From Gordonia sp. PDNC005 (GTDB taxonomy: Bacteria > Actinomycetota > Actinomycetes > Mycobacteriales > Mycobacteriaceae): a stretch of 64,000 nucleotides of DNA. Below, piece after piece: positions 16,170-24,460 of this stretch. Both the position numbers and the translations under genes were made by a program. Below the pieces are notes generated by a model, which worked only from the letters and a program-made list of their open reading frames with translations, did no database searches and had not been told where the DNA came from. Each line of letters opens with the position of its first letter. Position 1 is the stretch's first letter. The stretch lies in contig NZ_CP070351.1 in assembly GCF_016919385.1 (NCBI RefSeq), positions 1,736,001 to 1,800,000 on the forward strand. The letters run 5' to 3'.

Positions 16170-17278
16170 CCACCTTCCGGATCTTCGGGGCGTCGATCGC
16201 CGTGACTGTTGTCGCGCTGATCGTCGCCTTCCTCTACGGAGGTTGGGCTGGTGTCGCCGTCGCCGGCATCCTCGGCATCCTCGAGATCTCACTGTCGTTC
16301 GACAACGCCGTCATCAACGCGACGGTCCTCGAACGGATGAGCCCGATCTGGCAGCGCATCTTTCTGACCATCGGCGTCCTCATCGCGGTGTTCGGCATGC
16401 GTCTGGTGTTCCCGCTCGCCATCGTGTGGGCGACGTCGGGGCTCAACCCGGTCGACGCGATGGACCTTGCGCTCAATCCGCCCGCCGACGGAGCATCACA
16501 CTTCCCCGGCGGGTCGGCGAGCTACGAGACGCTCCTGACCGATGCTCACCCGCAGATCGCCGCGTTCGGCGGAATGTTCCTGCTCATGCTGTTCCTCGAC
16601 TTCCTGTTCGACGACTCCGGGATCACCTGGCTCTCGCCGATCGAGGACCCGCTGACGAAGGTCGGAAGACTGCCGAACGCCTCGACGATCCTGGCCCTCG
16701 GTGCGCTGGTGATCGCGGCACAGTTCGCGGAGTCCGGTCATCTCGTCGGTGTGCTCACCGCAGGGGTGCTCGGCCTGTTCACGTACCTGCTCGTCAACGG
16801 ACTCACGGGACTGATCGACCAGGGCGATCCGGACGACGGGAGCGTCGGAGCCACCGAAGTCGTCAAGGCGGTCGGCAAGGCAGGGTTCTTCCTCTTCCTC
16901 TACCTCGAGGTGCTTGACGCGTCGTTCTCGTTCGACGGGGTGATCGGCGCGTTCGCGATCACCTCCGACCCGATCCTCATCGCGCTTGGACTCGGCTTCA
17001 TCGGCGCCATGTTCGTGAGGTCCATCACGGTGTACCTGGTGCGGGCTGGAACATTGTCGGAGTACAGGTACCTCGAGCACGGTGCGCACTGGGCGATCGG
17101 CGCCCTCGCGGTGATCATGCTGGTCAGCATTCACGTCGAGGTGCCCGAACTCGTCACCGGACTGATCGGAGTCGCCTTCATCGGCGCATCCGCGGTGTCG
17201 AGCATTGTCGCAAACCGCCGTGATGCGGCACGCACCGACGACACGGACGATCTGGCCACCGTAGAATCTCGTTCGTGA
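16166..17278 (+). CDS. DUF475 family membrane protein (TerC-like)
   Basis: A 370-residue polytopic membrane protein of the DUF475 family, distantly related to TerC/Alx metal-linked proteins. About nine hydrophobic spans are visible, starting at residues 4-25. Acidic motifs typical of the group lie inside spans: LSFDNAVINA near residue 45, FLDFLFDD near 145 and LDASFSFDGVIGAFA near 250. A role in metal ion handling or membrane stress is inferred from TerC kinship. The ATG at 16166 is fixed by the ATGA overlap with the previous gene. The stop overlaps the GTG of the next gene, a cyclase, so these genes form a tightly coupled operon. Confidence 0.87.
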   Translation: MTTFRIFGASIAVTVVALIVAFLYGGWAGVAVAGILGILEISLSFDNAVINATVLERMSPIWQRIFLTIGVLIAVFGMRLVFPLAIVWATSGLNPVDAMDLALNPPADGASHFPGGSASYETLLTDAHPQIAAFGGMFLLMLFLDFLFDDSGITWLSPIEDPLTKVGRLPNASTILALGALVIAAQFAESGHLVGVLTAGVLGLFTYLLVNGLTGLIDQGDPDDGSVGATEVVKAVGKAGFFLFLYLEVLDASFSFDGVIGAFAITSDPILIALGLGFIGAMFVRSITVYLVRAGTLSEYRYLEHGAHWAIGALAVIMLVSIHVEVPELVTGLIGVAFIGASAVSSIVANRRDAARTDDTDDLATVESRS

Positions 17279-18084
17279 CACCACCGCGCCCGGAGCCGAG
17301 TCCAGAGGACACCTCGTGGTCGTCGTTGAACCGGGCGAACAAGTTCCTGAGCCGCACCGATTCGAGCGAGGCGGCGCTGAAGGCCGCTCGTTTCGCACGC
17401 AGTCTCGCACCGGGCGAGACGATCGCACCGAAGACCGATCGGACGTCCGACCGAGTGGCCCGCATGATCGGCGACTCGAACGCCGACCGACCGAGCGCCG
17501 TCCGCGAGCTCGGACTGGCCTCGGTCGCCGTGTGGCAGAACATCGTTGAACGCCGCAGGCCTGCCCCCGACAGCGCACCGGTGCCCGCGACGATCCTCTT
17601 CACCGACATCGTCAGCTTCTCCACCTGGGCGCTGCGCGCGGGCGACGACCATGTGCTCGACCTGATCGGCCAGGTCAACGACGCGTGCGCACGCGTGATC
17701 CGACGGCGGGGAGGCCAGGTGGTCAAAACTCTGGGCGACGGAACGATGGCGGTGTTCGTCGACGCCGAACAGGCGATCTCCGCGGCCTACGAGTGCGGCG
17801 AAGCCGTCAACGCGATCACCGTCGCAGGGCATCGTCCGACGTTGCGAGCAGGCTTGCACACCGGCGCCCCGCGCGCGGTCGGCGACGATTTCCTCGGCGT
17901 CGACGTCAACATCGCGGCCCGCGTCTGCGATGCGGCAGGGGCGAGCGAGGTCTACATCAGTGACGCGACCCTCGCCGCCGTCGATGCCGACAACTATGTG
18001 GTCAAGCGGCGTCGATTCCGTGCGAAGGGTGTGCCGAAGGAGATGACGGTGTACCGCGTCCTTCCTCGGTACGACGAGGAGTGA
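17275..18084 (+). CDS. Class III adenylate cyclase, soluble
   Basis: A 269-residue cytosolic nucleotide cyclase. The catalytic domain spans about residues 103-265. Metal-binding aspartates are D111 (FTDIVSF) and D155 (LGDG). K151 (VVKTLGDG) and D210 (GVDVN) are the pair expected for ATP specificity, and N212 and R216 (VNIAAR) are the transition-state residues. A full catalytic set suggests an active adenylate cyclase making cAMP. The N-terminal 100 residues are helical without a known sensor domain and no membrane span. The GTG start overlaps the DUF475 stop (GTGA). A small gene follows after 6 bases. Confidence 0.88.
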   Translation: MTPPRPEPSPEDTSWSSLNRANKFLSRTDSSEAALKAARFARSLAPGETIAPKTDRTSDRVARMIGDSNADRPSAVRELGLASVAVWQNIVERRRPAPDSAPVPATILFTDIVSFSTWALRAGDDHVLDLIGQVNDACARVIRRRGGQVVKTLGDGTMAVFVDAEQAISAAYECGEAVNAITVAGHRPTLRAGLHTGAPRAVGDDFLGVDVNIAARVCDAAGASEVYISDATLAAVDADNYVVKRRRFRAKGVPKEMTVYRVLPRYDEE

Positions 18085-18090
18085 CCTGCG

Positions 18091-18369
18091 ATGCCGCTCT
18101 TCGACGACGACGAGCTTCGTGAGTACTACCAGCGGATGGAGGACAGGACCGCGGCCGCGCACGCCCGCCCGCGTCGACGCCGCCGTGAAGTCCCGACCGT
18201 CACGTTCACCTGCCCGACACCCGAGAAGATCGCGTACGACGACTACCCGGCGGTGATGGGCGCGATTCTCGCCATCAGCCGTGCGTCGCGCGCGCGCCCG
18301 TCACTGCGGTGCTACGAATGCCGGTGCGGATTCTGGCACCTGACCAGTGGTATTCCGCGGCCTTCGTAA
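18091..18369 (+). CDS. Conserved small hypothetical protein
   Basis: A 92-residue protein. An acidic N-terminus (FDDDELREYYQRMEDR) is followed by a very basic RPRRRRREV patch. The C-terminal half contains three cysteines (CPTP, CYECRCGFWHLT). The C-x2-C-x-C spacing with a His suggests a small metal site. I do not recognise the family. It starts 6 bases after the cyclase stop and ends just before a strong terminator, so it is the last gene of the four-gene operon. The reading frame is supported by this position; the function is unknown. Confidence 0.65.
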   Translation: MPLFDDDELREYYQRMEDRTAAAHARPRRRRREVPTVTFTCPTPEKIAYDDYPAVMGAILAISRASRARPSLRCYECRCGFWHLTSGIPRPS

Positions 18370-18384
18370 CGCACCCGCCAATGA

Positions 18385-18422
18385 CGAAGGGCCGCGACCT
18401 CTGGCGAGGTCGCGGCCCTTCG
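18385..18422. terminator. Bidirectional terminator, 17-base perfect stem
   Basis: CGAAGGGCCGCGACCTC (18385-18401), loop TGGC, then the exact complement to 18422, followed by TGGGTTTT. It lies between the convergent 18091 gene and the small minus-strand gene ending at 18439. Confidence 0.9.
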
Positions 18423-18438
18423 TGGGTTTTGAGGCGAG

Positions 18439-18597
18439 TCAGCGGCGGCGCTGCGTGGGTCCGAGCACCGACACCGGCGAGTTGGACAGCTGCAGGTTCG
18501 TGCGATCAGCGTGGCTCATGTTCATCGCCCGGTTGATGCGGCGTCCGTAAACGCGAATCGTCGAGCCGATAGTGGGACTGGTGCGGTTGTTGCGCAT
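18439..18597 (-). CDS. Small basic actinobacterial protein of unknown function
   Basis: A 52-residue, Arg/Asn-rich protein (starts MRNNRTSPTIGSTIRVYGRR). The ATG at 18597 is chosen because GGAGGA lies 8 bases upstream; the longer in-frame start at 18633 would put this ribosome site inside the gene. It has no membrane span or cysteine. It ends just before a strong terminator and stands alone. The good ribosome site and isolated position support a real gene. I cannot name a function. Confidence 0.65.
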   Translation of the reverse strand: MRNNRTSPTIGSTIRVYGRRINRAMNMSHADRTNLQLSNSPVSVLGPTQRRR

Positions 18598-18731
18598 TGT
18601 GGAGTCCTCCTCCGTCGTCTTCAGTCCACACAAATGTAACCAAGAAGCAAGCAGTCGTCAACTTTCATTACCGGTGTGTTCATGTTTCGTTCACTTTCGG
18701 TGGCACCCGCCGCACACCCCGATCTCGGCCG

Positions 18732-19769
18732 TCACTCGGTGACGAGGGCCGCCAGACGCTCGACTTCGGCAGGCGATCCGGGGGAGACGAGCATCGTCGT
18801 CACGCCCGCGGCCTCCCAGCGCTTGATCTCCTTCCGGACATGCGCCTCGTCGCCGATGATGGCCGAATCGTCGACCGCTTCGTTCGGGATGACCTCGGCG
18901 GCCTCTGCTTTGCGGCCGGAGCGGAACAGCTCGGTCACCTCGTCGACGACGTCGCCGTAACCCATGCGGCGATACACCTCGGCGTGGAAGTTCGTGTCCT
19001 CGCTGCCCATACCGCCCATGTAGAGAGCCAAGAAGGGTTTGATGCCGGCGTATGCGGCGGCCGGGTCGTCGGTCACCACGATCTGGGCCGTCGCACAGAT
19101 CTCGAACGTCTCACGGGTGTTGCGTGCTCCGGGACGGTTGAACCCCTCGTCGAGCCACTCGTTGTACTGGTCGGCCAGGCGGGGCGTGTAGAACAGCGGG
19201 AGCCATCCGTCGGCGATCTCCGCGGTCAGCGCGATGTTCTTGGGCCCTTCTGCGCCGAGGAAGATCGGGATGTCCTTGCGCAGCGGATGCACGATGGACT
19301 TGAGCGGCTTGCCGAGTCCGGTGGTTCCCTCGCCTGCCAACGGAAGCCGATAGTGCGGCCCGGCGCTGGTCACCGGCGCTTCACGGGCCCAGACCTGACG
19401 CATGATGTCGATGTACTCGCGGGTGCGGGCCAGCGGTTTTGGGAATTTTTGTCCGTACCACCCTTCGACCACCTGGGGGCCGGACACGCCGAGCCCGACG
19501 ATGTGCCGCCCGCCGGAAAGGTGGTCGAGTGTCTGGGCGGCCATCGCGCATGCGGTGGGCGTGCGGGCCGACAACTGGATCACCGACGTGCCGAGGCGCA
19601 CCCGCTCAGTGGAACTGCCCCACCAGGACAGGGGAGTGTAGGCGTCCGAGCCCCACGCCTCGGCGGTGAACACCGCGTCGAAATCGTGCTCTTCGGCGGC
19701 CGCCACGAGTTCGGCGTGATTGTGCGGGGGCTGCGCGCCCCAGTATCCGAGCTGCAATCCGAGTTTCAT
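18732..19769 (-). CDS. LLM class (F420-dependent type) oxidoreductase
   Basis: A 345-residue luciferase-like TIM-barrel oxidoreductase. The start MKLGLQLGYWGAQPP, the VRLGTSVIQLSARTP strand and SGGRHIVGLGVSGPQV are typical of mycobacterial F420-dependent LLM proteins of the Rv3520c type. The cofactor (F420 rather than FMN) is inferred from the subfamily and host. The substrate is unknown. The gene is monocistronic: a terminator for katG lies just upstream and about 130 bases without a gene lie downstream. Confidence 0.85.
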   Translation of the reverse strand: MKLGLQLGYWGAQPPHNHAELVAAAEEHDFDAVFTAEAWGSDAYTPLSWWGSSTERVRLGTSVIQLSARTPTACAMAAQTLDHLSGGRHIVGLGVSGPQVVEGWYGQKFPKPLARTREYIDIMRQVWAREAPVTSAGPHYRLPLAGEGTTGLGKPLKSIVHPLRKDIPIFLGAEGPKNIALTAEIADGWLPLFYTPRLADQYNEWLDEGFNRPGARNTRETFEICATAQIVVTDDPAAAYAGIKPFLALYMGGMGSEDTNFHAEVYRRMGYGDVVDEVTELFRSGRKAEAAEVIPNEAVDDSAIIGDEAHVRKEIKRWEAAGVTTMLVSPGSPAEVERLAALVTE

Positions 19770-19800
19770 TCCGCCAATGTAGCGTGCGCCACAACGGCAG

Positions 19801-19830
19801 ACGGGCCGGGCCCTGAAGGACCCGGCCCGT
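19801..19830 (-). terminator. Terminator after katG
   Basis: ACGGGCCGGG and CCCGGCCCGT form a 10-base perfect stem around a 10-base loop, 23 bases past the katG stop and upstream of the LLM gene. Confidence 0.7.
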
Positions 19831-19852
19831 CAAGTGACGAGACTCGTCGGTG

Positions 19853-22072
19853 TCAGCGCAGGTCGAAACGGTCTGCGTTGATCACGTGATTCCACGCGGC
19901 GACGAAGTCGTCTACAAGCTTGCGGCCCGCGTCGTCGGCGCCGTAGACCTCGGCGACGCCACGAAGCTGCGAATTGGCGCCGAACACGAGGTCGGCGCGA
20001 CTGCCGGTCCACTTCTGTTCACCCGACGCATCAGTGCCGACGAACGTGCCGTCACCCTGATCCGACCACGAGACGTCCATGTCGAGGATGTTGACGAAGA
20101 AGTCGTTCGTCAGGACTCCCGGACGGTCGGTGAAGACACCGAGCGACGAGTCGCCGTGGTTCGCGCCGAGCACCCGGAGGCCGCCGACCAGGACGGCCAG
20201 CTGCGGCGGCGTCAGCTGCAGCAGGTACGCGCGGTCGAGCAGCAAGTACTCCGCGGGCGTGTCGACGCCGTCGGCGACGTAGTTGCGGAAACCGTCCCAG
20301 CGGGGCTCCATCTCGGTGAACGACGCGATGTCGGTCTGCTCCTGCGTGGCGTCACCGCGACCCCCGGCGAACGGCACTGTCACGTCGTGACCGGCGGCCG
20401 CCGCTGCCTTCTCGATGGCAGCGGCTCCGCCGAGCACGATCACGTCGGCGACGGAGACCGTCGTCGACGACGATGCGTTGAACTCCTCGGCGACCGTCTC
20501 GAGGACCGGCAGCACCTCCGACAGTGCCTGCGGATCGTTCACCGCCCAACTGCGCTGCGGTTCCAGTCGGACCCGGGCGCCGTTCGCGCCGCCGCGGTAG
20601 TCGCTGCCGCGGAACGATGCGGCGGACGCCCATGCGGTGGAGACGAGCTGCGAGACCGACAGTCCGGTGGCGAGAATCCGTGCCTTCAGATCGGCGACGT
20701 CCGCGTCGGTGATCGGCGCACCGGCCGGAGCGTCGACGACGTCCTGCCAGATCAGCTTCTCAGAGGGCACCTCGGGGCCGCGGTAACGGGCGAGGGGGCC
20801 CATGTCGCGGTGTGTCAGCTTGAACCACGCACGAGCGAACGCGTCGGCGAACTCGCGGGGGTTGTCGAGGAAGCGACGCGAGATCGGACCGTAGATCGGG
20901 TCCTCACGCAGGGCGAGGTCGGTGGTCAGCATGACCGGCTGGTGACGCTTCTCGGGGTCGTGCGCGTCGGGAACACTGTTTGCGCTCGCGCCGCCTGCCG
21001 GCACCCACTGCTGCGCGCCGGCAGGGCTCTTGGTGAGCTCCCAGTCGTACGCGAACAGGGTCCAGAAGAAGTTGTTGTCCCAGGTGATCGGGGTGCTGTT
21101 CCATGCGCCCTCCAGCCCGGAGGTGATGGCGTCGCCGCCTGCCCCGGAACCGTACGAGCTCTTCCAGCCGAGGCCCATCTGCTCGAGCGGAGCGGCTTCG
21201 GGCTCGGGGCCGACGTTGTCTGCGGGGCCGGCACCGTGCGTCTTGCCGAACGTGTGACCACCGGCGATGAGGGCGACGGTCTCCTCGTCGTTCATGGCCA
21301 TGCGGGCGAATGTCTCGCGGATGTCCTTGGCCGCGAGCAGCGGATCCGGGTTGCCGTTGGGGCCTTCGGGATTGACGTAGATCAGGCCCATCTGGACGGC
21401 AGCGAGCGGGTTCTCCAGGTCACGTTCGCCGGTGTAGCGCTCATCGTCGAGCCACCCGCGTTCAGGGCCCCAGTACACCTCTTCCGGTTCCCACTTGTCG
21501 GGGCGTCCACCCGCGAAGCCGAAGGTGTCGAAGCCCATGTCCTCAAGTGCCACGTTGCCTGCGAGCACGATCAGGTCGGCCCAGGAGAGAGCTGCACCGT
21601 GCTTCTTCTTGACCGGCCACAGCAGACGACGCGCCTTGTCGAGGCTCGCGTTGTCCGGCCAGCTGTTCAACGGGGCGAAGCGCTGCATGCCGTGACCGGC
21701 GCCGCCGCGGCCGTCCGAGACTCGGTACGTGCCCGCGGCGTGCCATGCCATTCGAATGAAGAACGGTCCGTAATGGCCGTAGTCGGCGGGCCACCACGAC
21801 TTCGAGTCGCGCAGAGTGGCGGCGATGTCGGCCTTCACCTCGGCCAGGTTCAGGGTGTCGAACGCCGCGGCGTAGTCGAATCCCGCGCCGTTCGGATCGC
21901 CTTCTACGGGGTTCTCGGACAGGACCTTGAGGTTGAGCTCATTGGGCCACCAGTCACGGTTGCCGCCGCCTGCGGTCGGCGGCTGCATGCGTCCTTCGTG
22001 CATCGGGCAACCGGTGACGACGGGGGCTTCTTGCTCGGGTGCTGCTTGTTCGGACACGGTGTGATCGGACAC
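19853..22072 (-). CDS. katG: Catalase-peroxidase KatG
   Basis: Heme enzyme that removes H2O2 by catalase and peroxidase reactions. It has 739 residues, full length with both duplicated halves. The distal heme pocket shows R107, W110 and H111 ([11 protein letters not shown]), matching R104/W107/H108 of the M. tuberculosis enzyme, and YVNPEGPNG carries the Tyr of the Met-Tyr-Trp crosslink. The GTG start at 22072 has AAAGGA just upstream. It lies 56 bases after furA on the same strand, so it belongs to the classical furA-katG unit and should be derepressed by peroxide or loss of metal. Confidence 0.97.
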   Translation of the reverse strand: MSDHTVSEQAAPEQEAPVVTGCPMHEGRMQPPTAGGGNRDWWPNELNLKVLSENPVEGDPNGAGFDYAAAFDTLNLAEVKADIAATLRDSKSWWPADYGHYGPFFIRMAWHAAGTYRVSDGRGGAGHGMQRFAPLNSWPDNASLDKARRLLWPVKKKHGAALSWADLIVLAGNVALEDMGFDTFGFAGGRPDKWEPEEVYWGPERGWLDDERYTGERDLENPLAAVQMGLIYVNPEGPNGNPDPLLAAKDIRETFARMAMNDEETVALIAGGHTFGKTHGAGPADNVGPEPEAAPLEQMGLGWKSSYGSGAGGDAITSGLEGAWNSTPITWDNNFFWTLFAYDWELTKSPAGAQQWVPAGGASANSVPDAHDPEKRHQPVMLTTDLALREDPIYGPISRRFLDNPREFADAFARAWFKLTHRDMGPLARYRGPEVPSEKLIWQDVVDAPAGAPITDADVADLKARILATGLSVSQLVSTAWASAASFRGSDYRGGANGARVRLEPQRSWAVNDPQALSEVLPVLETVAEEFNASSSTTVSVADVIVLGGAAAIEKAAAAAGHDVTVPFAGGRGDATQEQTDIASFTEMEPRWDGFRNYVADGVDTPAEYLLLDRAYLLQLTPPQLAVLVGGLRVLGANHGDSSLGVFTDRPGVLTNDFFVNILDMDVSWSDQGDGTFVGTDASGEQKWTGSRADLVFGANSQLRGVAEVYGADDAGRKLVDDFVAAWNHVINADRFDLR

Positions 22073-22128
22073 TGGGATTCCTTTCGGTGGAACGGGCTGA
22101 GATCGGGAGAGCGTGTAACTGGACGCGG

Positions 22129-22563
22129 CTACTCGAGTGCGTCCGAGACGGCAGCGCAGTCCGCGCAGACGCCCCAGTAGATGACCTCCGCCTCGTCGAT
22201 GTGGAACCCGTGGTCCTGCGACGCGGTGAGGCACGGGGCCTCCCCGACGGCGCAGTCGACGTCGTGCACAGTGCCGCAGACGCGGCAGACGAGGTGATGG
22301 TGGTTGTCGGCGATCCGCGTCTCGTACAGGGAGACGTGGCCGGAGGGTTGGATGCGGCGGACGAGGCCCGCGTCGGTCAGGGCTCGTAGGACGTCGTACA
22401 CCGCCTGCCGAGAGACGCCGTCGAGCGTGTCTCGGACCGCGGTCAGGATCGTCTCGGTGTCGGCGTGGGGATGAGCGTCGACCGCTTCCATCACGGCCAG
22501 ACGTGGACGGGTCACACGGAGTCCGGCAGCCCGGATGGCTGCTGTGTGCTCGTCGGTGACCAT
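22129..22563 (-). CDS. furA: Ferric uptake family peroxide/metal repressor FurA
   Basis: A 144-residue Fur-family repressor that controls itself and katG. The N-terminal winged helix ([19 protein letters not shown]) is followed by the His-rich metal segment [18 protein letters not shown] and a second CxxC near the C-terminus (CADC). The ATG at 22563 follows a CATGAT -10-like hexamer by only 6 bases, which suits a leaderless start. Only 7 bases separate it from the stop of the upstream phosphotriesterase-like gene, so its promoter and operator lie inside that gene. Confidence 0.95.
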   Translation of the reverse strand: MVTDEHTAAIRAAGLRVTRPRLAVMEAVDAHPHADTETILTAVRDTLDGVSRQAVYDVLRALTDAGLVRRIQPSGHVSLYETRIADNHHHLVCRVCGTVHDVDCAVGEAPCLTASQDHGFHIDEAEVIYWGVCADCAAVSDALE

Positions 22564-22569
22564 GAGTCG

Positions 22570-22598
22570 ATCATGCCCTGTTTTTTGGACTGAGTCCA
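22570..22598 (-). promoter_or_regulatory. furA promoter with overlapping FurA-type palindrome
   Basis: On the minus strand, a -35 TGGACT (22598-22593) and a -10 CATGAT (22575-22570) are 17 bases apart. The palindrome TGGACTSAGTCCA (22586-22598) covers the -35, and A/T runs flank it on both sides as in mycobacterial FurA boxes. The site overlaps the 3' end of the 22571-23596 gene. Confidence 0.65.
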
Positions 22599-23596
22599 GT
22601 CTTTTCGGGGTGAAGATCAACAAGATCCGCGTGAACGCCCGGCGACAGCAAGCGCGCGGGCACATCGACGAGCATCGAGTCGATAGTGCTGTCGGAGACT
22701 CCGCTCGCCCGCAGATCCGGAAGCACACGACCCGTGACCTGGAAGAAGTCCCAATCGCCGACGTGTGTCATCGCCGTGGCGTCGAACCAGTCGCTGACAC
22801 AGAACGCGTCCTGCGACAGGACCATCCGGTCGGCGTACCCGTGCTCGAGCATCGTCAGCAAGGTCGCCAGACGGTCGGCGTAGGGGAGCAGCAGATCGAG
22901 CCCGAACCGATCCATGCCGATGATCGAGCCGGCGTCGGCGATCCGCATCAGGTAGTCGACGTCGGTGGAGTCGCCGCTGTGCGCCAGCATCACTCGTGTC
23001 AGGTCGACGCCTTCCTCAGCGAGCACTCGCTGAGCGACCAGACCCGACTGGGTGTGCGGATTCGTGTGCACCACGACTCCGATGCCGGTGGCGGCCGCGA
23101 CCCGGCCGACCGACCGCATCACTCGCTCCACACCAGGCGTGAGCCCTTCGGACTCCAGCACGCAGACGAGGAACCCTGCTTTGATCGACGTCGTCCCGAT
23201 GCCGACCGTGATGTCTCTGGTGAACATCTCGTCCAGTGGATCGTCGACGTCGAACCCCAGTCCGGGACCGGTGTAATGCAATTGGAACGGCAGATCGTTG
23301 AAGGTGAACACGCCGGTCGCCGCGACGATGTTCAGGTCGACACGCTCGGCCACCTTCGCGACTCGTTCGATGTCTCGGCCGATGCCGAGAACCGACACGT
23401 CCATGATCGTGTCGATTCCGGACTGTTTCACGCGCGTCAACGTCTCGACCGCTCGCTCGACCTCTGCGGCCTCGTCCCAGTCGCGGAGATAGTTCAGCCG
23501 GAAGTCCTCCTGTACGGCGAAGACGTGCTCATGAGCGAGCACGCGACCCAGCTGATCGACGCCGACAGCTCCGGCGACCGTGTTGATCCGCTCCAT
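22571..23596 (-). CDS. Phosphotriesterase-family metal hydrolase
   Basis: A 341-residue TIM-barrel hydrolase of the phosphotriesterase/lactonase family. A full binuclear metal set is seen: H22 and H24 (LAHEHVF), K139 (SIKAGF, the bridging lysine), H177 (VVVHTNPH), H206 (MLAHSGD) and D263 (SQDAF). The true substrate is unknown; lactones or phosphoesters are usual. The ATG at 23596 gives the normal N-terminus. The C-terminal codons contain the furA promoter and operator, and the stop is 7 bases from furA, so read-through into furA-katG is possible. Confidence 0.86.
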   Translation of the reverse strand: MERINTVAGAVGVDQLGRVLAHEHVFAVQEDFRLNYLRDWDEAAEVERAVETLTRVKQSGIDTIMDVSVLGIGRDIERVAKVAERVDLNIVAATGVFTFNDLPFQLHYTGPGLGFDVDDPLDEMFTRDITVGIGTTSIKAGFLVCVLESEGLTPGVERVMRSVGRVAAATGIGVVVHTNPHTQSGLVAQRVLAEEGVDLTRVMLAHSGDSTDVDYLMRIADAGSIIGMDRFGLDLLLPYADRLATLLTMLEHGYADRMVLSQDAFCVSDWFDATAMTHVGDWDFFQVTGRVLPDLRASGVSDSTIDSMLVDVPARLLSPGVHADLVDLHPEKTGLSPKNRA

Positions 23597-23721
23597 GTGA
23601 CCTCTCGTCGAGACAGGCGCCCGACGGCCTGTAGTAGTGACGACCACGCTAACTGTTCGGGACCGATCGCGAGGGGTGTTCGAGCGAGCCGACGGACGGC
23701 CACAGCAGTCTCTCAGGACGA

Positions 23722-24429
23722 GTGGTCGATGCTGGAGGAATGCACTCGACCGACACCCCGACGCCGCGGCCGCTCCGGTGGGTGACCGCCGCGGGAGGCG
23801 CACTGCTCGTACTCGTCGCCGCGGTCGCGGTCCTCGGCGGTCCACTCCGCAACGATCGACTCGTCACCAGGTTCGTCGTGGGACACCGGACCGACTGGGT
23901 CACCGATGTCGCGAAGGTGATCTCGACAGTGTTCAGTCCGGTGACAACGGTCGTCTTCGCCGTAGTCATCGCCGTCGTCTTCATGTACCGGGACCGATCT
24001 GTTCGACGAGCCGTCGCACTCCTGGCGGGAGTCTGCGGCGCCGCAGCGGTCGCCGAGCTTCTGAAACTGCTGGTTGAACGTCGTCGACCGCCATTCGCGG
24101 TGCAGATGGAGACGCATGAAGCCGCGCAGTCGTTCCCGTCCGGGCATGTCACCGGCACCACGGCATTGGTCGTCGGCGTCGCGCTCCTCGCCGTGCCTTC
24201 CGCAACCCGGGGCCTTCGGGCGGCGATGCTGTCCGCGGCCGCAGCGGTCGCACTCGCATCGGCGGTCTCTCGGGTGTACCTGGGCATGCACTGGACATCA
24301 GATGTCATCGCGGGAATGCTGCTCGGTGCGGCTGCCGCGCTGGCCGCACCGGTGATCGTGGACCGTCTCGACCGCGTGGTCGATCCGATCGACACCCGGC
24401 TGTTCAGACGCGGCACGGCGTCGGCATAG
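23722..24429 (+). CDS. PAP2-family membrane phosphatase
   Basis: A 235-residue integral membrane phosphatase acting on phospholipid or polyprenyl phosphates. All three acid-phosphatase motifs are visible: KLLVERRRPP, PSGH and SRVYLGMHWTSD, with six hydrophobic spans. The exact substrate (phosphatidate, undecaprenyl diphosphate or decaprenyl-ribose phosphate) cannot be told. The start is uncertain: GTG 23722 has AGGA just ahead, while ATG 23740 has GGAGGA too close. A Ser/Thr kinase gene follows after 31 bases on the same strand. Confidence 0.82.
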   Translation: MVDAGGMHSTDTPTPRPLRWVTAAGGALLVLVAAVAVLGGPLRNDRLVTRFVVGHRTDWVTDVAKVISTVFSPVTTVVFAVVIAVVFMYRDRSVRRAVALLAGVCGAAAVAELLKLLVERRRPPFAVQMETHEAAQSFPSGHVTGTTALVVGVALLAVPSATRGLRAAMLSAAAAVALASAVSRVYLGMHWTSDVIAGMLLGAAAALAAPVIVDRLDRVVDPIDTRLFRRGTASA

Positions 24430-24460
24430 AACCACCGCCCGGTGGCACTAGGCTGTCCTC

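Noticed and set aside
19850-22180. 776-residue plus-strand open frame opposite katG
   Set aside because: katG is unmistakable on the minus strand; the long antisense frame is a by-product of high GC codon use.
22535-23785. 416-residue plus-strand frame opposite the phosphotriesterase gene
   Set aside because: The minus-strand protein has a full set of metal ligands; the antisense product shows no motif.
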